Below, piece by piece: positions 38,675 through 48,049 of a stretch of DNA of 64,000 bases (positions within the stretch are counted from its first letter, which is position 1; every line of letters starts with the position of its first letter). The position numbers were made by a program, and so were the translations under genes. The DNA comes from Listeria welshimeri serovar 6b str. SLCC5334 (GTDB lineage: Bacteria; Bacillota; Bacilli; Lactobacillales; Listeriaceae), in assembly GCF_000060285.1 (NCBI RefSeq), contig NC_008555.1, positions 2,604,001 through 2,668,000 of the forward strand, read 5' to 3'. The notes below the pieces were generated by a model that saw only the letters and a program-made list of their open reading frames with translations, was not told where the DNA came from and did no database searches.

Positions 38675-39727
38675 TTAATCGTCACCTTTCTGTGGCAATA
38701 TCATCACTTTGTTATAATCATGCTCTCTTGAAAGAATCATATCAAAAGCTTCTTTCGTTTCTTCTAGTTTATAACGATGCGAAATTAGAGGTTTCAGTTT
38801 AATTCGACCTTGTTTCACAAATTCAATCGACGTACGCCATTCCTCACCAGGAAAAGGTGCCGAATAAGAATTCCAAAAACCTTTAAGTGTTAGTTCACGT
38901 CTAAAAATATTTTCAAAAGCTTCCTCATGTAAAAGCACATCTGCGTAAGCTATTCCTAGAAAACCAACTTTACCTTTTTTCTTCGTTACAAGAAGGCATT
39001 GTTCTTGCGTTATTTTTGAACCAGCACACTCAATCGCGATATCTGCACCAAGACCATTTGTATAAGCAAAAACGCGTTCTTTCAAATCTTCATTTTTAGG
39101 ATTAATGGTATATTTACAACCAAATTCGCGCGCATCTGCTAATTTTTTATCACTAATGTCTACGGCGATAATATCTTTCACGCCTGCAAGAAGTAAGCAT
39201 TGTACAACTAGAATCCCGATGGTTCCAATGCCGAATACAACGACTGTATCACCAAGTCTCGGCTCAATGCCAAGTACCCCGTGCATTGATACAGCAAGTG
39301 GTTCAATCATGGCGCCTTCCTCAAAATCAAGGTCACCGATAGAAATAACATTGTCCGCTTTCATAACAACATTCTCAGCAAATCCGCCGTGGAAATGTGA
39401 TCCCACCATTCGGTAGTTATCGCATAATGCGAAGTCACCAGCTTTACAATAATTACATTTCATACATGGCTCAAGCGGAATTCCTGCGACCCGGTCGCCG
39501 ATAGCTACATTTGTTACTTCACTACCAATTTCCGTAATTACACCAGAAAATTCATGCCCCATTACAGCAGGCAGTGGATATTTCCAGCGTGTCTGCATTT
39601 TATGGATATCTGATCCACATATTCCAACTGCTTTTACCTCGACACGCACTTGATCTTTCCCACAAATCGCTTCGTCAATTTGTTCTGTTTTTATTACATT
39701 ATTTTCGTATAACACAGCTGCTCGCAT
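38675..39727 (-). CDS. Second zinc-dependent polyol-phosphate dehydrogenase
   Basis: This 350-residue MDR dehydrogenase resembles sorbitol and galactitol-1-phosphate dehydrogenases. Motifs: GICGSDIHKMQT, MGHEFSGVITEIG, four-cysteine lobe in CMKCNYCKAGDFALC, and NAD site VVVFGIGTIGILVVQ. With its neighbour it gives two dehydrogenases for one PTS, consistent with separate use of D-arabitol-1-phosphate and D-xylitol-5-phosphate reported for this locus. Start ATG is preceded by GAGGTG. Confidence 0.9.
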   Translation of the reverse strand: MRAAVLYENNVIKTEQIDEAICGKDQVRVEVKAVGICGSDIHKMQTRWKYPLPAVMGHEFSGVITEIGSEVTNVAIGDRVAGIPLEPCMKCNYCKAGDFALCDNYRMVGSHFHGGFAENVVMKADNVISIGDLDFEEGAMIEPLAVSMHGVLGIEPRLGDTVVVFGIGTIGILVVQCLLLAGVKDIIAVDISDKKLADAREFGCKYTINPKNEDLKERVFAYTNGLGADIAIECAGSKITQEQCLLVTKKKGKVGFLGIAYADVLLHEEAFENIFRRELTLKGFWNSYSAPFPGEEWRTSIEFVKQGRIKLKPLISHRYKLEETKEAFDMILSREHDYNKVMILPQKGDD

Positions 39728-39763
39728 GTTACTATCACCTCTTCTATATCATTAAGACAAAAC

Positions 39764-41035
39764 TTAGAAAATAGCTGCCCAAGCTTGAGAGAATTTAAGA
39801 ATAACCCAGTTAAAGAAGTTACCACCCATATCAAGTGTACTAACTTGTGTTGCTCCTTTAGGGAATTCGTAAACACCTTTCATCATTTCTGTATGCACAA
39901 GGCCGAAGTCAGTTGCCATAAGAAGTGCTAGCGCAATAACTACAGTTCCAGCTAAAACAGAGTGAAGAATGTTACCTTTACGAGATGCTACTACAAATGA
40001 TACGTAAAATGGAATAGTTGCCAAGTCACCAAAAGGAAGTACTTTGTTACCAGGAATGATAACCGCTAAGAAAAGAGTGATTGGAACAAGGATTAAACCA
40101 GTAGAAATATTCGCTGGGTGACCGATTGAAAGTGCTGCATCAAGACCGATATAAAGTTCGCGACCTTTGAAACGAGATTTCATGAATTCACGAGCAGATT
40201 CTGAAATTGGAATTAAACCTTCCATTAAAATTTTAACCATACGAGGCATTAAGAACATTACCGCACCCATGGACATACCAAGTTGAGCGACAGCACCAAC
40301 ATCATAGCCTGCAAGAATACCAATTGCGATACCTAGAATAAGACCCATCATCATTGGTTCCCCGAAAATACCAAAACGTTTTTGAATAGTTTCAGGGTCA
40401 ACGTGGATGTTTTTAATACCAGGGATTTTAGCGATTAGCCAACCAACTGGAATACCGATGAAACCGAATGCTGCTGTAGAACCTGTTGGTAAGGAGATCC
40501 CTTTTAAGCCGTAAAATTCTTCTACCATAGGTTGTGTTCTGTCTGCCATCCAAAGAACAGCAACTTCATAGATGATTGCACAAAGAATCGCGAACCACCA
40601 GTTACCACCAGTTACGATATAACCAGTTGCACCTGCTGCGATAAAATGCCAGTAGTTCCAAATATCAATATCCAGTGTTTTTGTAACTTTGAAGAAAATA
40701 AGTGCTAAGTTGACTACCAAACAAATTGGAATTAAAATCGCTGCGACTGGAGAAGCCCATGAAGCCGCGGCTGCTGCTGGCCAACCTGCATCAATAATTG
40801 TTAAATTCAGTCCAAAACGCTCAACCATTTGTTGCGCTGCTGGACCTAAGTTACTAGATAGTAAACTAATAACAAGGTTAATACCTACAAACCCGATACC
40901 AATTGTAATCGCTGAACGAAGCGCTTTCTTTGCTGGTACTCGGAAAATTAATGCAATAAAGAAAATCATAATAGGCAAAATAACTGTAGGTCCCAAGTTT
41001 AAAACATACTGTACTCCTGACAGAAGTGTATCCAT
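39764..41035 (-). CDS. PTS EIIC, galactitol family, pentitol permease
   Basis: The product is 423 residues with about ten membrane helices and matches the EIIC-Gat family. Segments such as NVHVDPETIQKRFGIFGEP (written here without the helix context) and GLDAALSIGHPANISTG are typical. In L. monocytogenes the homologue (Lmo2665) is required for D-arabitol and D-xylitol use. It starts with AGGAGG eight bases upstream. Confidence 0.92.
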   Translation of the reverse strand: MDTLLSGVQYVLNLGPTVILPIMIFFIALIFRVPAKKALRSAITIGIGFVGINLVISLLSSNLGPAAQQMVERFGLNLTIIDAGWPAAAAASWASPVAAILIPICLVVNLALIFFKVTKTLDIDIWNYWHFIAAGATGYIVTGGNWWFAILCAIIYEVAVLWMADRTQPMVEEFYGLKGISLPTGSTAAFGFIGIPVGWLIAKIPGIKNIHVDPETIQKRFGIFGEPMMMGLILGIAIGILAGYDVGAVAQLGMSMGAVMFLMPRMVKILMEGLIPISESAREFMKSRFKGRELYIGLDAALSIGHPANISTGLILVPITLFLAVIIPGNKVLPFGDLATIPFYVSFVVASRKGNILHSVLAGTVVIALALLMATDFGLVHTEMMKGVYEFPKGATQVSTLDMGGNFFNWVILKFSQAWAAIF

Positions 41036-41094
41036 TTAATATTTCCTCCTTTTTCTCTGTTTCATGCTAATTGTTAAACTCCCTTGCCGAGCCT

Positions 41095-41376
41095 TTATTT
41101 AAGGTGCGCAAGTATTTCTTCATCAAGCTCTTCCATACCCATACCAGTGATGTAAGAAGTTGCAATAATAGCTGGAATTTTGTAAGTTGTTGGTAAAATA
41201 GTCGTTGATACGATTAAATCTGCTCCATCTTGCATCGATGCCGCTTCTGAAATTTTAATTTGTTTTACTTCTGCATCCACATTGTTTTCTTTCACCAAAC
41301 GTTCTACTCTGTCCGTTACTACTGTTGATGTTGCAATTCCTGCTCCACAAGCTACCAAAATTTTAAATTGTCCCAT
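41095..41376 (-). CDS. PTS EIIB, galactitol family
   Basis: The 93-residue EIIB has the active-site Cys at residue 10 in KILVACGAGIATSTVV. It phosphorylates the pentitol during transport. It lies between the IIA and IIC genes. Confidence 0.93.
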   Translation of the reverse strand: MGQFKILVACGAGIATSTVVTDRVERLVKENNVDAEVKQIKISEAASMQDGADLIVSTTILPTTYKIPAIIATSYITGMGMEELDEEILAHLK

Positions 41377-41431
41377 GATAAATTCCTCCTAATTAATTGC
41401 TGCGATTTTCGCGGCTAATTTTCCTGTTTTT

Positions 41432-41899
41432 TTAAACGGTAATTGTTTCTAAAATTTGTTTTACTTCGTCTTCATCTTTCGCTCGGAGTAATGCAGCTAC
41501 ATTGTCTTTATCCTGAATCGTCCCCATCAATTGCTGAAGTACCGCGAGCTGGCTGTGAGGTTCATTTAGTCCGAGTACGAAAATTAAATTCGCTTCAACC
41601 GTTTGACCAGCATCTTCCATTAATTTAAATGGAATACCGCCATCTTTCACAGTGATTACGGCGATAAATTGTTCCGTAACGCATTCTGGATCCGTGTGCG
41701 GCAATGCCACGCCGTATCCATCTAATTTTAGCCCCGTTGGAAAGGTTTGTTCACGGTCAGTTAGCCTTGTTAAAAAGTCATCCGTCACATACCCTTCAGA
41801 CTTTCCACTTTCTGCGACCATTTGGAATAGGTCTTCTTGTTTCTCGATATCCGATTGAACCCAAACCATTCCTTTTTTCAAAAATTGTACTAAATCCAT
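41432..41899 (-). CDS. PTS EIIA, galactitol family
   Basis: This 155-residue EIIA has the active histidine in GYGVALPHTDPECV near residue 69. It begins MDLVQFLKKGMVWVQSD with AGGAGG upstream. It is the first gene after the regulator and is probably cotranscribed with it (33-base gap). Confidence 0.93.
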   Translation of the reverse strand: MDLVQFLKKGMVWVQSDIEKQEDLFQMVAESGKSEGYVTDDFLTRLTDREQTFPTGLKLDGYGVALPHTDPECVTEQFIAVITVKDGGIPFKLMEDAGQTVEANLIFVLGLNEPHSQLAVLQQLMGTIQDKDNVAALLRAKDEDEVKQILETITV

Positions 41900-41932
41900 T
41901 ACGAAATCCTCCTGTAATTCTTTCTGACTTCT

Positions 41933-44002
41933 CTACATTGTCTTTTTTGTTTCCAAGTCCGTGAAGTTTTTAATTATTTGGTGCATTTCTTCTGTGTTCT
42001 TGGCATCCGCAAGTTTTTTCAGTTCTTTTTTGTTCTCCGATAATTCCATCAATTGTAGTAAAGCTGTGAAGTGAGCGTTTTTATCTACGGCTGCAATGAC
42101 GACGATAAAATGTAGTTCTTTACCGCCCTCGAGTGGTAAACCTTCTTCCAGATAAAGCAAGCTCATTCCGAGGCTATTTACTCCTTTTTCCGTTTCAGCA
42201 TGAGGGATAGCTATGGTATTACGGAGAATGATGTTCATAATCGGTGCTGGATATTGCCGTTTCATTTCTTCCACATAAGTAAGTTCTACCACTCCCGCTG
42301 AAAGTAATGGTAAAGCCGCATGATAAATTGCCTCGTGCCAGTCTTTCACTGATTTCTTCCGCGTAATCCGCGTTACTTCAAGTAAATCTGCAAGAGTGCT
42401 TTTGCCTGAATGGTTAGATGTATTTTCTTCTGGAACCGGTATTAAATACTCTGCTAAAACTTTTTCAAGACGAGCAGGATCTTTAATATCAGCAAATTTT
42501 GATATAGTTTTCATTAATTGATCAACGCTGATATTCACCTCATCCACTAAGTAAACAGACCGCATCACCCGGCGTCTAAGCTCCAAGCGTTCTTTTCCAT
42601 CCATCAATTGGTTGATTAAGAAAAATTTCTTATCAGTTGAAAGTGGCACTGCGGAAAACACAATGTCATATCCTAACTTTGTTTGCTCAAATTCTCGAAT
42701 CGACATTGCTTGATAAAAAAATATTTCCGGAAAAAGACTGCGTAATGTTTTTTCCATCAACCTCGAAATCGACAACCCATTTGGACAAACCACCACTGCT
42801 TTTAATCTTGTTTGTAATTTCTCCGTGGATTCGATTAAATGTCCTCCAATGAAAAGTGTAATAAAAATACTTTCATTTTCGGGAACCTTGCTACCAATAA
42901 AACGTTCTAATGGCATGAGCGACTCTTTTACGATGTAATGCACGGCTTGGAATTCTTGATCAATCTTGTCTAAAATACTGTAATCTGTTGTAAGATGATA
43001 CTTAATTCGATAATACGCAGGTTTAATATGTGCAAATAATTTTTCAAGTAACGATTCTTTGTCTACTAGTTGAATACAAGCCTTTTTCTCAAATTCACTT
43101 AGAACTTGTTCTAGTGCCAGCCTTAACTTATGCGTTTCCTCCGATTTCAAATATTGTTTTGGAAGCACATTCGAAGTTAAAAGTTGTAACGTAATATACA
43201 TTCGTTCTGCTTCTGGCATATTAGGCTCTTCTTCAATAAAAATTTCTGCTGCTCCGTATTCCCGAGTATCTGACAATTCATTGTAGTCAATCAGGAAAGA
43301 TGTCGTAATTGTTTGCCCCTTCTTCATCCGTCGAAATACAGCTTCCAGAATGTAAGGTAGTATTTGCATTTTATTGTCAATAAAATGCAAATTCAGATGA
43401 TGCTCCACTTGCTCCAATTTTTCCCGGAGGTCTTTAATTCTCGCTTCCTCCACTTGCATGAAATCCTGCAAATACTCTTCGCCGCCAAAACTCTCTATAA
43501 TGTGTTCTGCCGCATAAATGAGTGCCGTTCGCTGGTTCCACTCATCCCCGTCGATTAAATAACCACGCATTCGCGAATATTTCACTTCGAGATTAAATTT
43601 ATCGAGTGTTTTTTGTACCAGCTTCAAGTCTCGTAATACGGTGTTCTTACTCACCTCCAGCTCGCTTATAAAATGATTAAGGGATAACTCTTCATTTCCT
43701 GTTGTTAACATGAGGATGATTAAACTAGCACGTTCCTTTTCTGACGGGATGTACCAATCTGTTTTTTCGCCATCTTCCTCACCAATGATTTGAAACAGGT
43801 CAGGTTCTACGATAAATCGACCATTTGCCGCTCGGTGAATCTTTGGGTAGGTTTGTTCTTCTAGCCAATTGTTAATTTTTTGGAAACTATAGTCGACTTG
43901 TCTTCGAGTTAAACCGAATTTTGCTTGTAAGTTCGTACTCGATGTGTCAGGATGTCGTAAAAGTTCTTTTAAAAGTGAATTACTTCTCTCATCCAAATAC
44001 AT
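41933..44002 (-). CDS. PRD-containing transcriptional regulator of the pentitol locus
   Basis: This 689-residue protein has the same architecture as the regulator at 24858-26924: helix-turn-helix domains at the N-terminus (LQAKFGLTRRQVDYSFQKI), two PRDs, an EIIB-like domain with Cys near 404 (AVVVCPNGLSISRLME), and an EIIA-like domain with His near 599 (NTIAIPHAETEKG). It is upstream of the galactitol-type PTS genes on the same strand and probably activates its own operon. A cre site precedes it. Confidence 0.9.
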   Translation of the reverse strand: MYLDERSNSLLKELLRHPDTSSTNLQAKFGLTRRQVDYSFQKINNWLEEQTYPKIHRAANGRFIVEPDLFQIIGEEDGEKTDWYIPSEKERASLIILMLTTGNEELSLNHFISELEVSKNTVLRDLKLVQKTLDKFNLEVKYSRMRGYLIDGDEWNQRTALIYAAEHIIESFGGEEYLQDFMQVEEARIKDLREKLEQVEHHLNLHFIDNKMQILPYILEAVFRRMKKGQTITTSFLIDYNELSDTREYGAAEIFIEEEPNMPEAERMYITLQLLTSNVLPKQYLKSEETHKLRLALEQVLSEFEKKACIQLVDKESLLEKLFAHIKPAYYRIKYHLTTDYSILDKIDQEFQAVHYIVKESLMPLERFIGSKVPENESIFITLFIGGHLIESTEKLQTRLKAVVVCPNGLSISRLMEKTLRSLFPEIFFYQAMSIREFEQTKLGYDIVFSAVPLSTDKKFFLINQLMDGKERLELRRRVMRSVYLVDEVNISVDQLMKTISKFADIKDPARLEKVLAEYLIPVPEENTSNHSGKSTLADLLEVTRITRKKSVKDWHEAIYHAALPLLSAGVVELTYVEEMKRQYPAPIMNIILRNTIAIPHAETEKGVNSLGMSLLYLEEGLPLEGGKELHFIVVIAAVDKNAHFTALLQLMELSENKKELKKLADAKNTEEMHQIIKNFTDLETKKTM

Positions 44003-44026
44003 GTAAGTTCCCTCCTGTTCGTTTTA

Positions 44027-44032
44027 ATTATA
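44027..44032 (-). promoter_or_regulatory. -10 box of the pentitol operon
   Basis: On the minus strand a perfect TATAAT lies about 25 bases before the regulator start. No good -35 box is found at normal spacing; a cre-like site occupies that region. Activation is likely needed. Confidence 0.6.
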
Positions 44033-44051
44033 AATCTAATTTCAGCAAAAA

Positions 44052-44065
44052 TGTACACGCTTTCA
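44052..44065. promoter_or_regulatory. cre-like site before the pentitol operon
   Basis: Read on the minus strand TGAAAGCGTGTACA matches the cre consensus at 13 of 14 positions. It overlaps the -35 region, so CcpA would block promoter access. The rest of the gap to 44321 holds an ORF without a ribosome binding site and nothing else I can support. Confidence 0.6.
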
Positions 44066-44321
44066 TCCCAATAACTTGCGGAAAGAATGTACATCATTGG
44101 GCTTTACTTGTGACTTTTTTAACAAACCCTCTATGTGTAAATAAATAATTATTGTCTGTAAAGCTTGCTCTATAGTGTATTTGGTAAACTTTTTTATGAG
44201 GTGTAAAATCTGCTTTGAAACAAAAATGAGAATGAAGTTAGGCAGTTTTGCGGGGAGTTGTTTCTTCTTAATCATACAAAAGATGGACTGTTCTTTCTAT
44301 ACGTTTTGTAAAAAATAGCGC

Positions 44322-44359
44322 AAAAAAAGACACAAATGATAAAAAATACCATTTGTGTC
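44322..44359 (-). terminator. Terminator after the CmpB-like membrane protein
   Basis: On the minus strand GACACAAATG and CATTTGTGTC (10-bp perfect stem, arms 44350-44359 and 44329-44338) precede TTTTTTTG. Confidence 0.88.
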
Positions 44360-44372
44360 ATGTTCAATAGAT

Positions 44373-45185
44373 TTATTTTCTTTTTTGTTTATCGACCTTA
44401 AGTAAGCTTTTGTTGAAATTTTTAAATGGCGCCCCACGTTTTACTTTCATTTTTGGGAATGACTGGAGCATCCGCCGTTCATTAAATTTAAGTTTGCGCA
44501 TACTAGCAGCAAGTTCTTTATCTTGTTTATGTTTTGCTTCGATTTCAGCAATTTTCATATCCACATTTTCTTGTCTTTTCAAAAGACCTTCTTCAAATTC
44601 TTTCGCACGTTCTTTTACGCTTGCTCTTAATTCAGTTGCTTGTGCATTGAGTTTTTCATTAAATTCAGCAAGTGCTTTTTGGAATGATAGCATACTTGTG
44701 ACAGATTTGATGGTATCGACGAGCATAATAACAACGATGAGCATAGGAATAATCCAGCCGCCCCAGCTTAAAACCCAATCTGCAAATTCAGTAACAAGTG
44801 GGTGCAAAAAGCGGACAACGATAATACATGCAAAGCCCCAAAAAATCGAAATCGGTAAGCAAATCCGTCCTTTTACATTCAGTGGCCAATTATGATAATC
44901 CCACCATGTTGTATGGAATAATGCTTCTAGAATGGTTGCAGTTACATACTCAATTACCGTACAAATAATCATAGAAAAAATAAATAAGGCCCATAAGTTG
45001 TTTTGAAACGGTAAAATCATCATTAATACTGCTGTTACTCCAAAACCATAAATAGGACAATACGGTCCGTAAAGAAACCCCCGATAAACTAACTTCTTCT
45101 CTGAAATCGAGCAAAAAACTTCTTCCCAAGCCCATCCCAGAACAGAATAAATGAAGAAGTATAGGATAAACATATTAATATCCAT
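44373..45185 (-). CDS. Putative ABC-transporter type IV (CmpB-like) membrane protein
   Basis: The 270-residue protein has five or so membrane helices in residues 1-155, then a highly charged coiled-coil-like tail (residues 160-270, rich in Lys/Glu). The first part, including GWAWEEVFCSISEKKLVYRG and YGPYCPIYGFG, matches the putative ABC-transporter type IV family (PF06541). No ATPase is adjacent. The function is unknown. Confidence 0.8.
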   Translation of the reverse strand: MDINMFILYFFIYSVLGWAWEEVFCSISEKKLVYRGFLYGPYCPIYGFGVTAVLMMILPFQNNLWALFIFSMIICTVIEYVTATILEALFHTTWWDYHNWPLNVKGRICLPISIFWGFACIIVVRFLHPLVTEFADWVLSWGGWIIPMLIVVIMLVDTIKSVTSMLSFQKALAEFNEKLNAQATELRASVKERAKEFEEGLLKRQENVDMKIAEIEAKHKQDKELAASMRKLKFNERRMLQSFPKMKVKRGAPFKNFNKSLLKVDKQKRK

Positions 45186-45262
45186 CTTTTCATCTCCTTT
45201 TTGTTTTTCTTTTCACAATCTATTTTATTATAACAGAAATAAGAACTTTTCAACTACATAAG

Positions 45263-45625
45263 TCAAAAAGTTCCTAGTTCCTTTTGTTTATATTTGGGCA
45301 GCTTATTTTTCGCTTCAACGTAAGCATGATGAATTAGCGAGCGAATCAAGTCTTTATCTTGCTCTTCTTCTAGTAAAACAGAAATCCAAATCCTTTTATT
45401 CATGTAATAACCTGGTACAATAGCAGGGTTTCCCGCGCGAAGTTGTTCACTTTTTTCGGCATCACACTTCAATGTTAAAATCGGTTTTCCTTCTTTATTC
45501 GTTCCTTGCATCACCATTAGCTGATCTAACACATGGTAACGTTCAGCTCCCCACTCCTCTTTAAACGAATACTGAACACCTTTAAGATTAGTCATTTCTT
45601 CTCGTATCCATGTAAATTCGCTCAC
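45263..45625 (-). CDS. MmcQ/YjbR family protein
   Basis: The 120-residue product has the YjbR/CyaY-like fold signature: NLKGVQYSFKEEWGAERYHV, LTLKCDAEKSEQLRAG and PGYYMNKRIWISVLL. The family has a DNA-binding-like fold but no settled function. It overlaps the VOC gene upstream by four bases (ATGA). Confidence 0.82.
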   Translation of the reverse strand: MSEFTWIREEMTNLKGVQYSFKEEWGAERYHVLDQLMVMQGTNKEGKPILTLKCDAEKSEQLRAGNPAIVPGYYMNKRIWISVLLEEEQDKDLIRSLIHHAYVEAKNKLPKYKQKELGTF

Positions 45626-45990
45626 TGTGTAGGCTCCAAAATCATAATCTTATTGCCATCTGGATCAAACAACTTCAGCTCGCGTCCGCCCCACTCAGCA
45701 ACACGTGGTTCTTGAGTCTCCACTCCCGCAGCTTGAAGTTCCTTATACATTTCATCCAAATTAGTATCACAAGAAAAGACAAACTCCACCTTAGACTCAC
45801 TTGATTTCCCCCATTTCCCACTATTCCAGACAATAATTCCAGGAGCGTTTTCAGAAAAACCTAGTTTCGCACCATCATAATTATCATAACCTTCAAATAC
45901 AACCGGAATTCCAAGTTTTTCATGATAAAACGCAACTAATGCTGCCGGATTTTGCGTGGAAATATTTGTACAAACAAATTCATTAATCAT
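45622..45990 (-). CDS. VOC (glyoxalase/bleomycin resistance) family protein
   Basis: This 122-residue protein has the VOC pattern: ENIQNPAALVAFYHEKLG-like N-terminal half (STQNPAALVAFYHEKLGIP) and the C-terminal WGGRELKLFDPDGNKIMIL with the metal Glu position. The family includes glyoxalases and antibiotic-binding proteins. It is 46 bases after the AraC-type regulator, which likely controls it. Confidence 0.82.
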   Translation of the reverse strand: MINEFVCTNISTQNPAALVAFYHEKLGIPVVFEGYDNYDGAKLGFSENAPGIIVWNSGKWGKSSESKVEFVFSCDTNLDEMYKELQAAGVETQEPRVAEWGGRELKLFDPDGNKIMILEPTQ

Positions 45991-46036
45991 CTAAAGCACC
46001 TCCATAAACATTAGTTTAACACCACATTTGCGCTTT

Positions 46037-46843
46037 TCATTGTACATTTGCGACATTTTGCAGAAAAATTTGTTTCATTTCCTCTGGGGTGTGATTGCTA
46101 TATCGTTTAAATTGTTTAATCAAATGCGCCTGATCCGCAAACCCATTTAGATAAGCAAGTTCCGCACCTGATATATTAGGATTTCTATATATTGTTTGCA
46201 ATCCTCTTTGAAAACGAATAAGTTTTGCGGTCTGTTTTGGCGCGAGACCCATATGCTTTTGGAAAAGTCGCTCTAATTGTCGAATAGAAATTGCACCAGG
46301 TGTTAGTTGGCTTGGATTTCGTAATAACTGATCTAATCCATTTAAAAAATCAGGATGGATTTGTTTGTCTAACATTATTAATTTTCGTAATAAAAAGGCT
46401 TCTAATAAAGAGATTCTTTCTGCATTCGTTGTAGTTTCCGCAAATTCTTCCCGAAAAAATGAAGAATACCCATGAAACATATCTTCTGGTTCATTCACCA
46501 GATTCATACTCCCAGCCAAATTCTGCTCCACAAATAAGAACAACGACCACGCATAAAATCGCACTGCAAAAAGCTCAGAACTATTTTCATTATCCGATTC
46601 AAATGGTGCATTGCTTACTCCAACAAACATGGAGTTAGTCACTAATCCCGTTTCACTATCAATCATAAAAATAATATCCGCGCATAAATCAGGAATCACT
46701 AAATTATTTCCCGGGAAATCTCTATCATCAGCTTCCCAAAAACAACGAATATAACCTGTAAGCGCCGAACTTGGTAGATATTCTTTATAGCCAGCACGTT
46801 TTGGTGTAGCTACAATAGGATAAAAACTTGCAAGCTTTGCCAT
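46037..46843 (-). CDS. AraC-family transcriptional regulator
   Basis: The 268-residue protein has a C-terminal AraC DNA-binding domain with two helix-turn-helices (SIRQLERLFQKHMGLAPKQ and AYLNGFADQAHLIKQFKRY) after an N-terminal region of the DUF6597 type (GYIRCFWEADD). It begins with AAGGAGG upstream. It heads a small operon with the VOC and YjbR genes. Confidence 0.88.
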   Translation of the reverse strand: MAKLASFYPIVATPKRAGYKEYLPSSALTGYIRCFWEADDRDFPGNNLVIPDLCADIIFMIDSETGLVTNSMFVGVSNAPFESDNENSSELFAVRFYAWSLFLFVEQNLAGSMNLVNEPEDMFHGYSSFFREEFAETTTNAERISLLEAFLLRKLIMLDKQIHPDFLNGLDQLLRNPSQLTPGAISIRQLERLFQKHMGLAPKQTAKLIRFQRGLQTIYRNPNISGAELAYLNGFADQAHLIKQFKRYSNHTPEEMKQIFLQNVANVQ

Positions 46844-46893
46844 AAAGAAACCTCCTTTTTCTCATAGTACCACAAAATTTTCTCTTTAATCAT

Positions 46894-46918
46894 GCTTCTT
46901 TCTTTTATTAATGGGTAT
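46894..46918 (+). promoter_or_regulatory. Sigma-B-like promoter before the universal stress protein gene
   Basis: GCTT (46894-46897) and GGGTAT (46913-46918) are separated by 15 bases. This differs from the sigma-B consensus GTTT-N13-15-GGGWAT at one position. It is 40 bases from the ATG. It fits stress induction of the gene but is inferred from sequence alone. Confidence 0.55.
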
Positions 46919-46958
46919 TAAGTAAATAAGGGGAAAACTTTTGAGAGGGTGATACAAA

Positions 46959-47429
46959 ATGTCTGCTTACAAACGGATTCTTGTTGGTGTTGATGGATCA
47001 AATGAATCAGAAGCCGCACTAAGACGTGCTGTGCAATTTGCAAAAATGGACGGTGCTACACTTGGTATAGGTTTTGTCGCTGATGTACGCCGGATTGCAC
47101 CACTAATCGATTATGAACAAACCTATGCAAAAAAAGCCAAAGCTTACGGAGAAGAATTAGCTGAAATGTACAAGAAAGAAGCCGAAAAAGCTGGTGTAGC
47201 ACATGTAGAAACTTTTGTTCACTTTGGTACGCCCAAAACTACTTTCAATAAAAAAATCACGCGTAATTTCGAACCTGATTTAATTCTGGTCGGCGCAACT
47301 GGACTTTCAGCAACAGAACAATTTATTCTTGGTAGTGTTTCTGAATATACAGCCGCTCACGCACCATGTGATGTTATTATTGTACATGCAAAACCTTGGC
47401 GTAATAGAAAGACTGTCGAAAAACTCTAA
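46959..47429 (+). CDS. Universal stress protein, UspA family
   Basis: This 156-residue UspA-fold protein has the ATP-binding pattern: ILVGVDGSNESEAAL at the N-terminus and LVGATGLSATEQFILGSVSE at the C-terminus (G-x2-G-x9-G-S). It is 45 bases upstream of a second rpiB and may share a stress-induced transcript. Confidence 0.9.
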   Translation: MSAYKRILVGVDGSNESEAALRRAVQFAKMDGATLGIGFVADVRRIAPLIDYEQTYAKKAKAYGEELAEMYKKEAEKAGVAHVETFVHFGTPKTTFNKKITRNFEPDLILVGATGLSATEQFILGSVSEYTAAHAPCDVIIVHAKPWRNRKTVEKL

Positions 47430-47474
47430 TTCATGTATAATGAAGGTATTGATTATACGGCAGGAGGAGAAAAA

Positions 47475-47930
47475 ATGACAGTTAGTAAAGTGGCTATCGC
47501 TTCAGACCATGGCGGAATTGAATTACGCAAAAGTATTATTTCTTATCTTGAAAGTGTTGGAATTAGTTACGAAGAATTTGGCCCCGAAGCACCAGAATCA
47601 GTGGATTATCCGGGACTCGCTATTACGGTTAGTGAAAAAGTCGTGAACCAAGAAGTCGACCGCGGCATTTTGGTTTGTGGGACAGGAATTGGTATGAGTA
47701 TCGCTGCCAATAAAGTAAAAGGTATTCGTTGCGCACTTGTTGGTGATACTTTTAGTGCACATGCAACTCGCGAACATAATGATACAAATGTCCTTGCACT
47801 TGGAGCTAGAGTCATAGGTCCTGGACTCGCAGAAGATATTGTCAAAATTTGGCTAGAAACAGCATATGAAGGTGGCAGACACGCAAATCGCGTTGGACAA
47901 ATCACCGCATACGAAGACAGCCAAGCTTAA
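47475..47930 (+). CDS. rpiB: Ribose-5-phosphate isomerase B family, second copy
   Basis: The product is 151 residues starting MTVSKVAIASDHGGIE from the ATG at 47475 (AGGAGGAG upstream); the frame could be read 14 codons earlier. It holds ILVCGTGIGMSIAANKVKG and FSAHATREHNDTNVLALG. It differs from the pentitol copy in Val for Cys before the CGTG and in FSAH for FSAR. It is probably the housekeeping or stress-linked RpiB. Confidence 0.9.
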   Translation: MTVSKVAIASDHGGIELRKSIISYLESVGISYEEFGPEAPESVDYPGLAITVSEKVVNQEVDRGILVCGTGIGMSIAANKVKGIRCALVGDTFSAHATREHNDTNVLALGARVIGPGLAEDIVKIWLETAYEGGRHANRVGQITAYEDSQA

Positions 47931-47943
47931 AAAAAATAATTAT

Positions 47944-47977
47944 GACCAAGCCTAATTTAGCGGCTTGGTCTTTTTTT
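47944..47977 (+). terminator. Intrinsic terminator after rpiB
   Basis: GACCAAGCC and GGCTTGGTC form a 9-bp perfect stem (arms 47944-47952 and 47962-47970) followed by seven T. Confidence 0.93.
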
Positions 47978-48049
47978 ATCCATTTTATTAATAGTTCACA
48001 AATAGTAGTTTATTCCCGGTTCCATCTCACAAATGAGGATATTTACATA

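Noticed and set aside
44063-44275. 70-codon minus-strand frame in the gap before the pentitol regulator
   Set aside because: No ribosome binding site precedes the ATG, the composition is AT-driven, and it overlaps the cre-like site.
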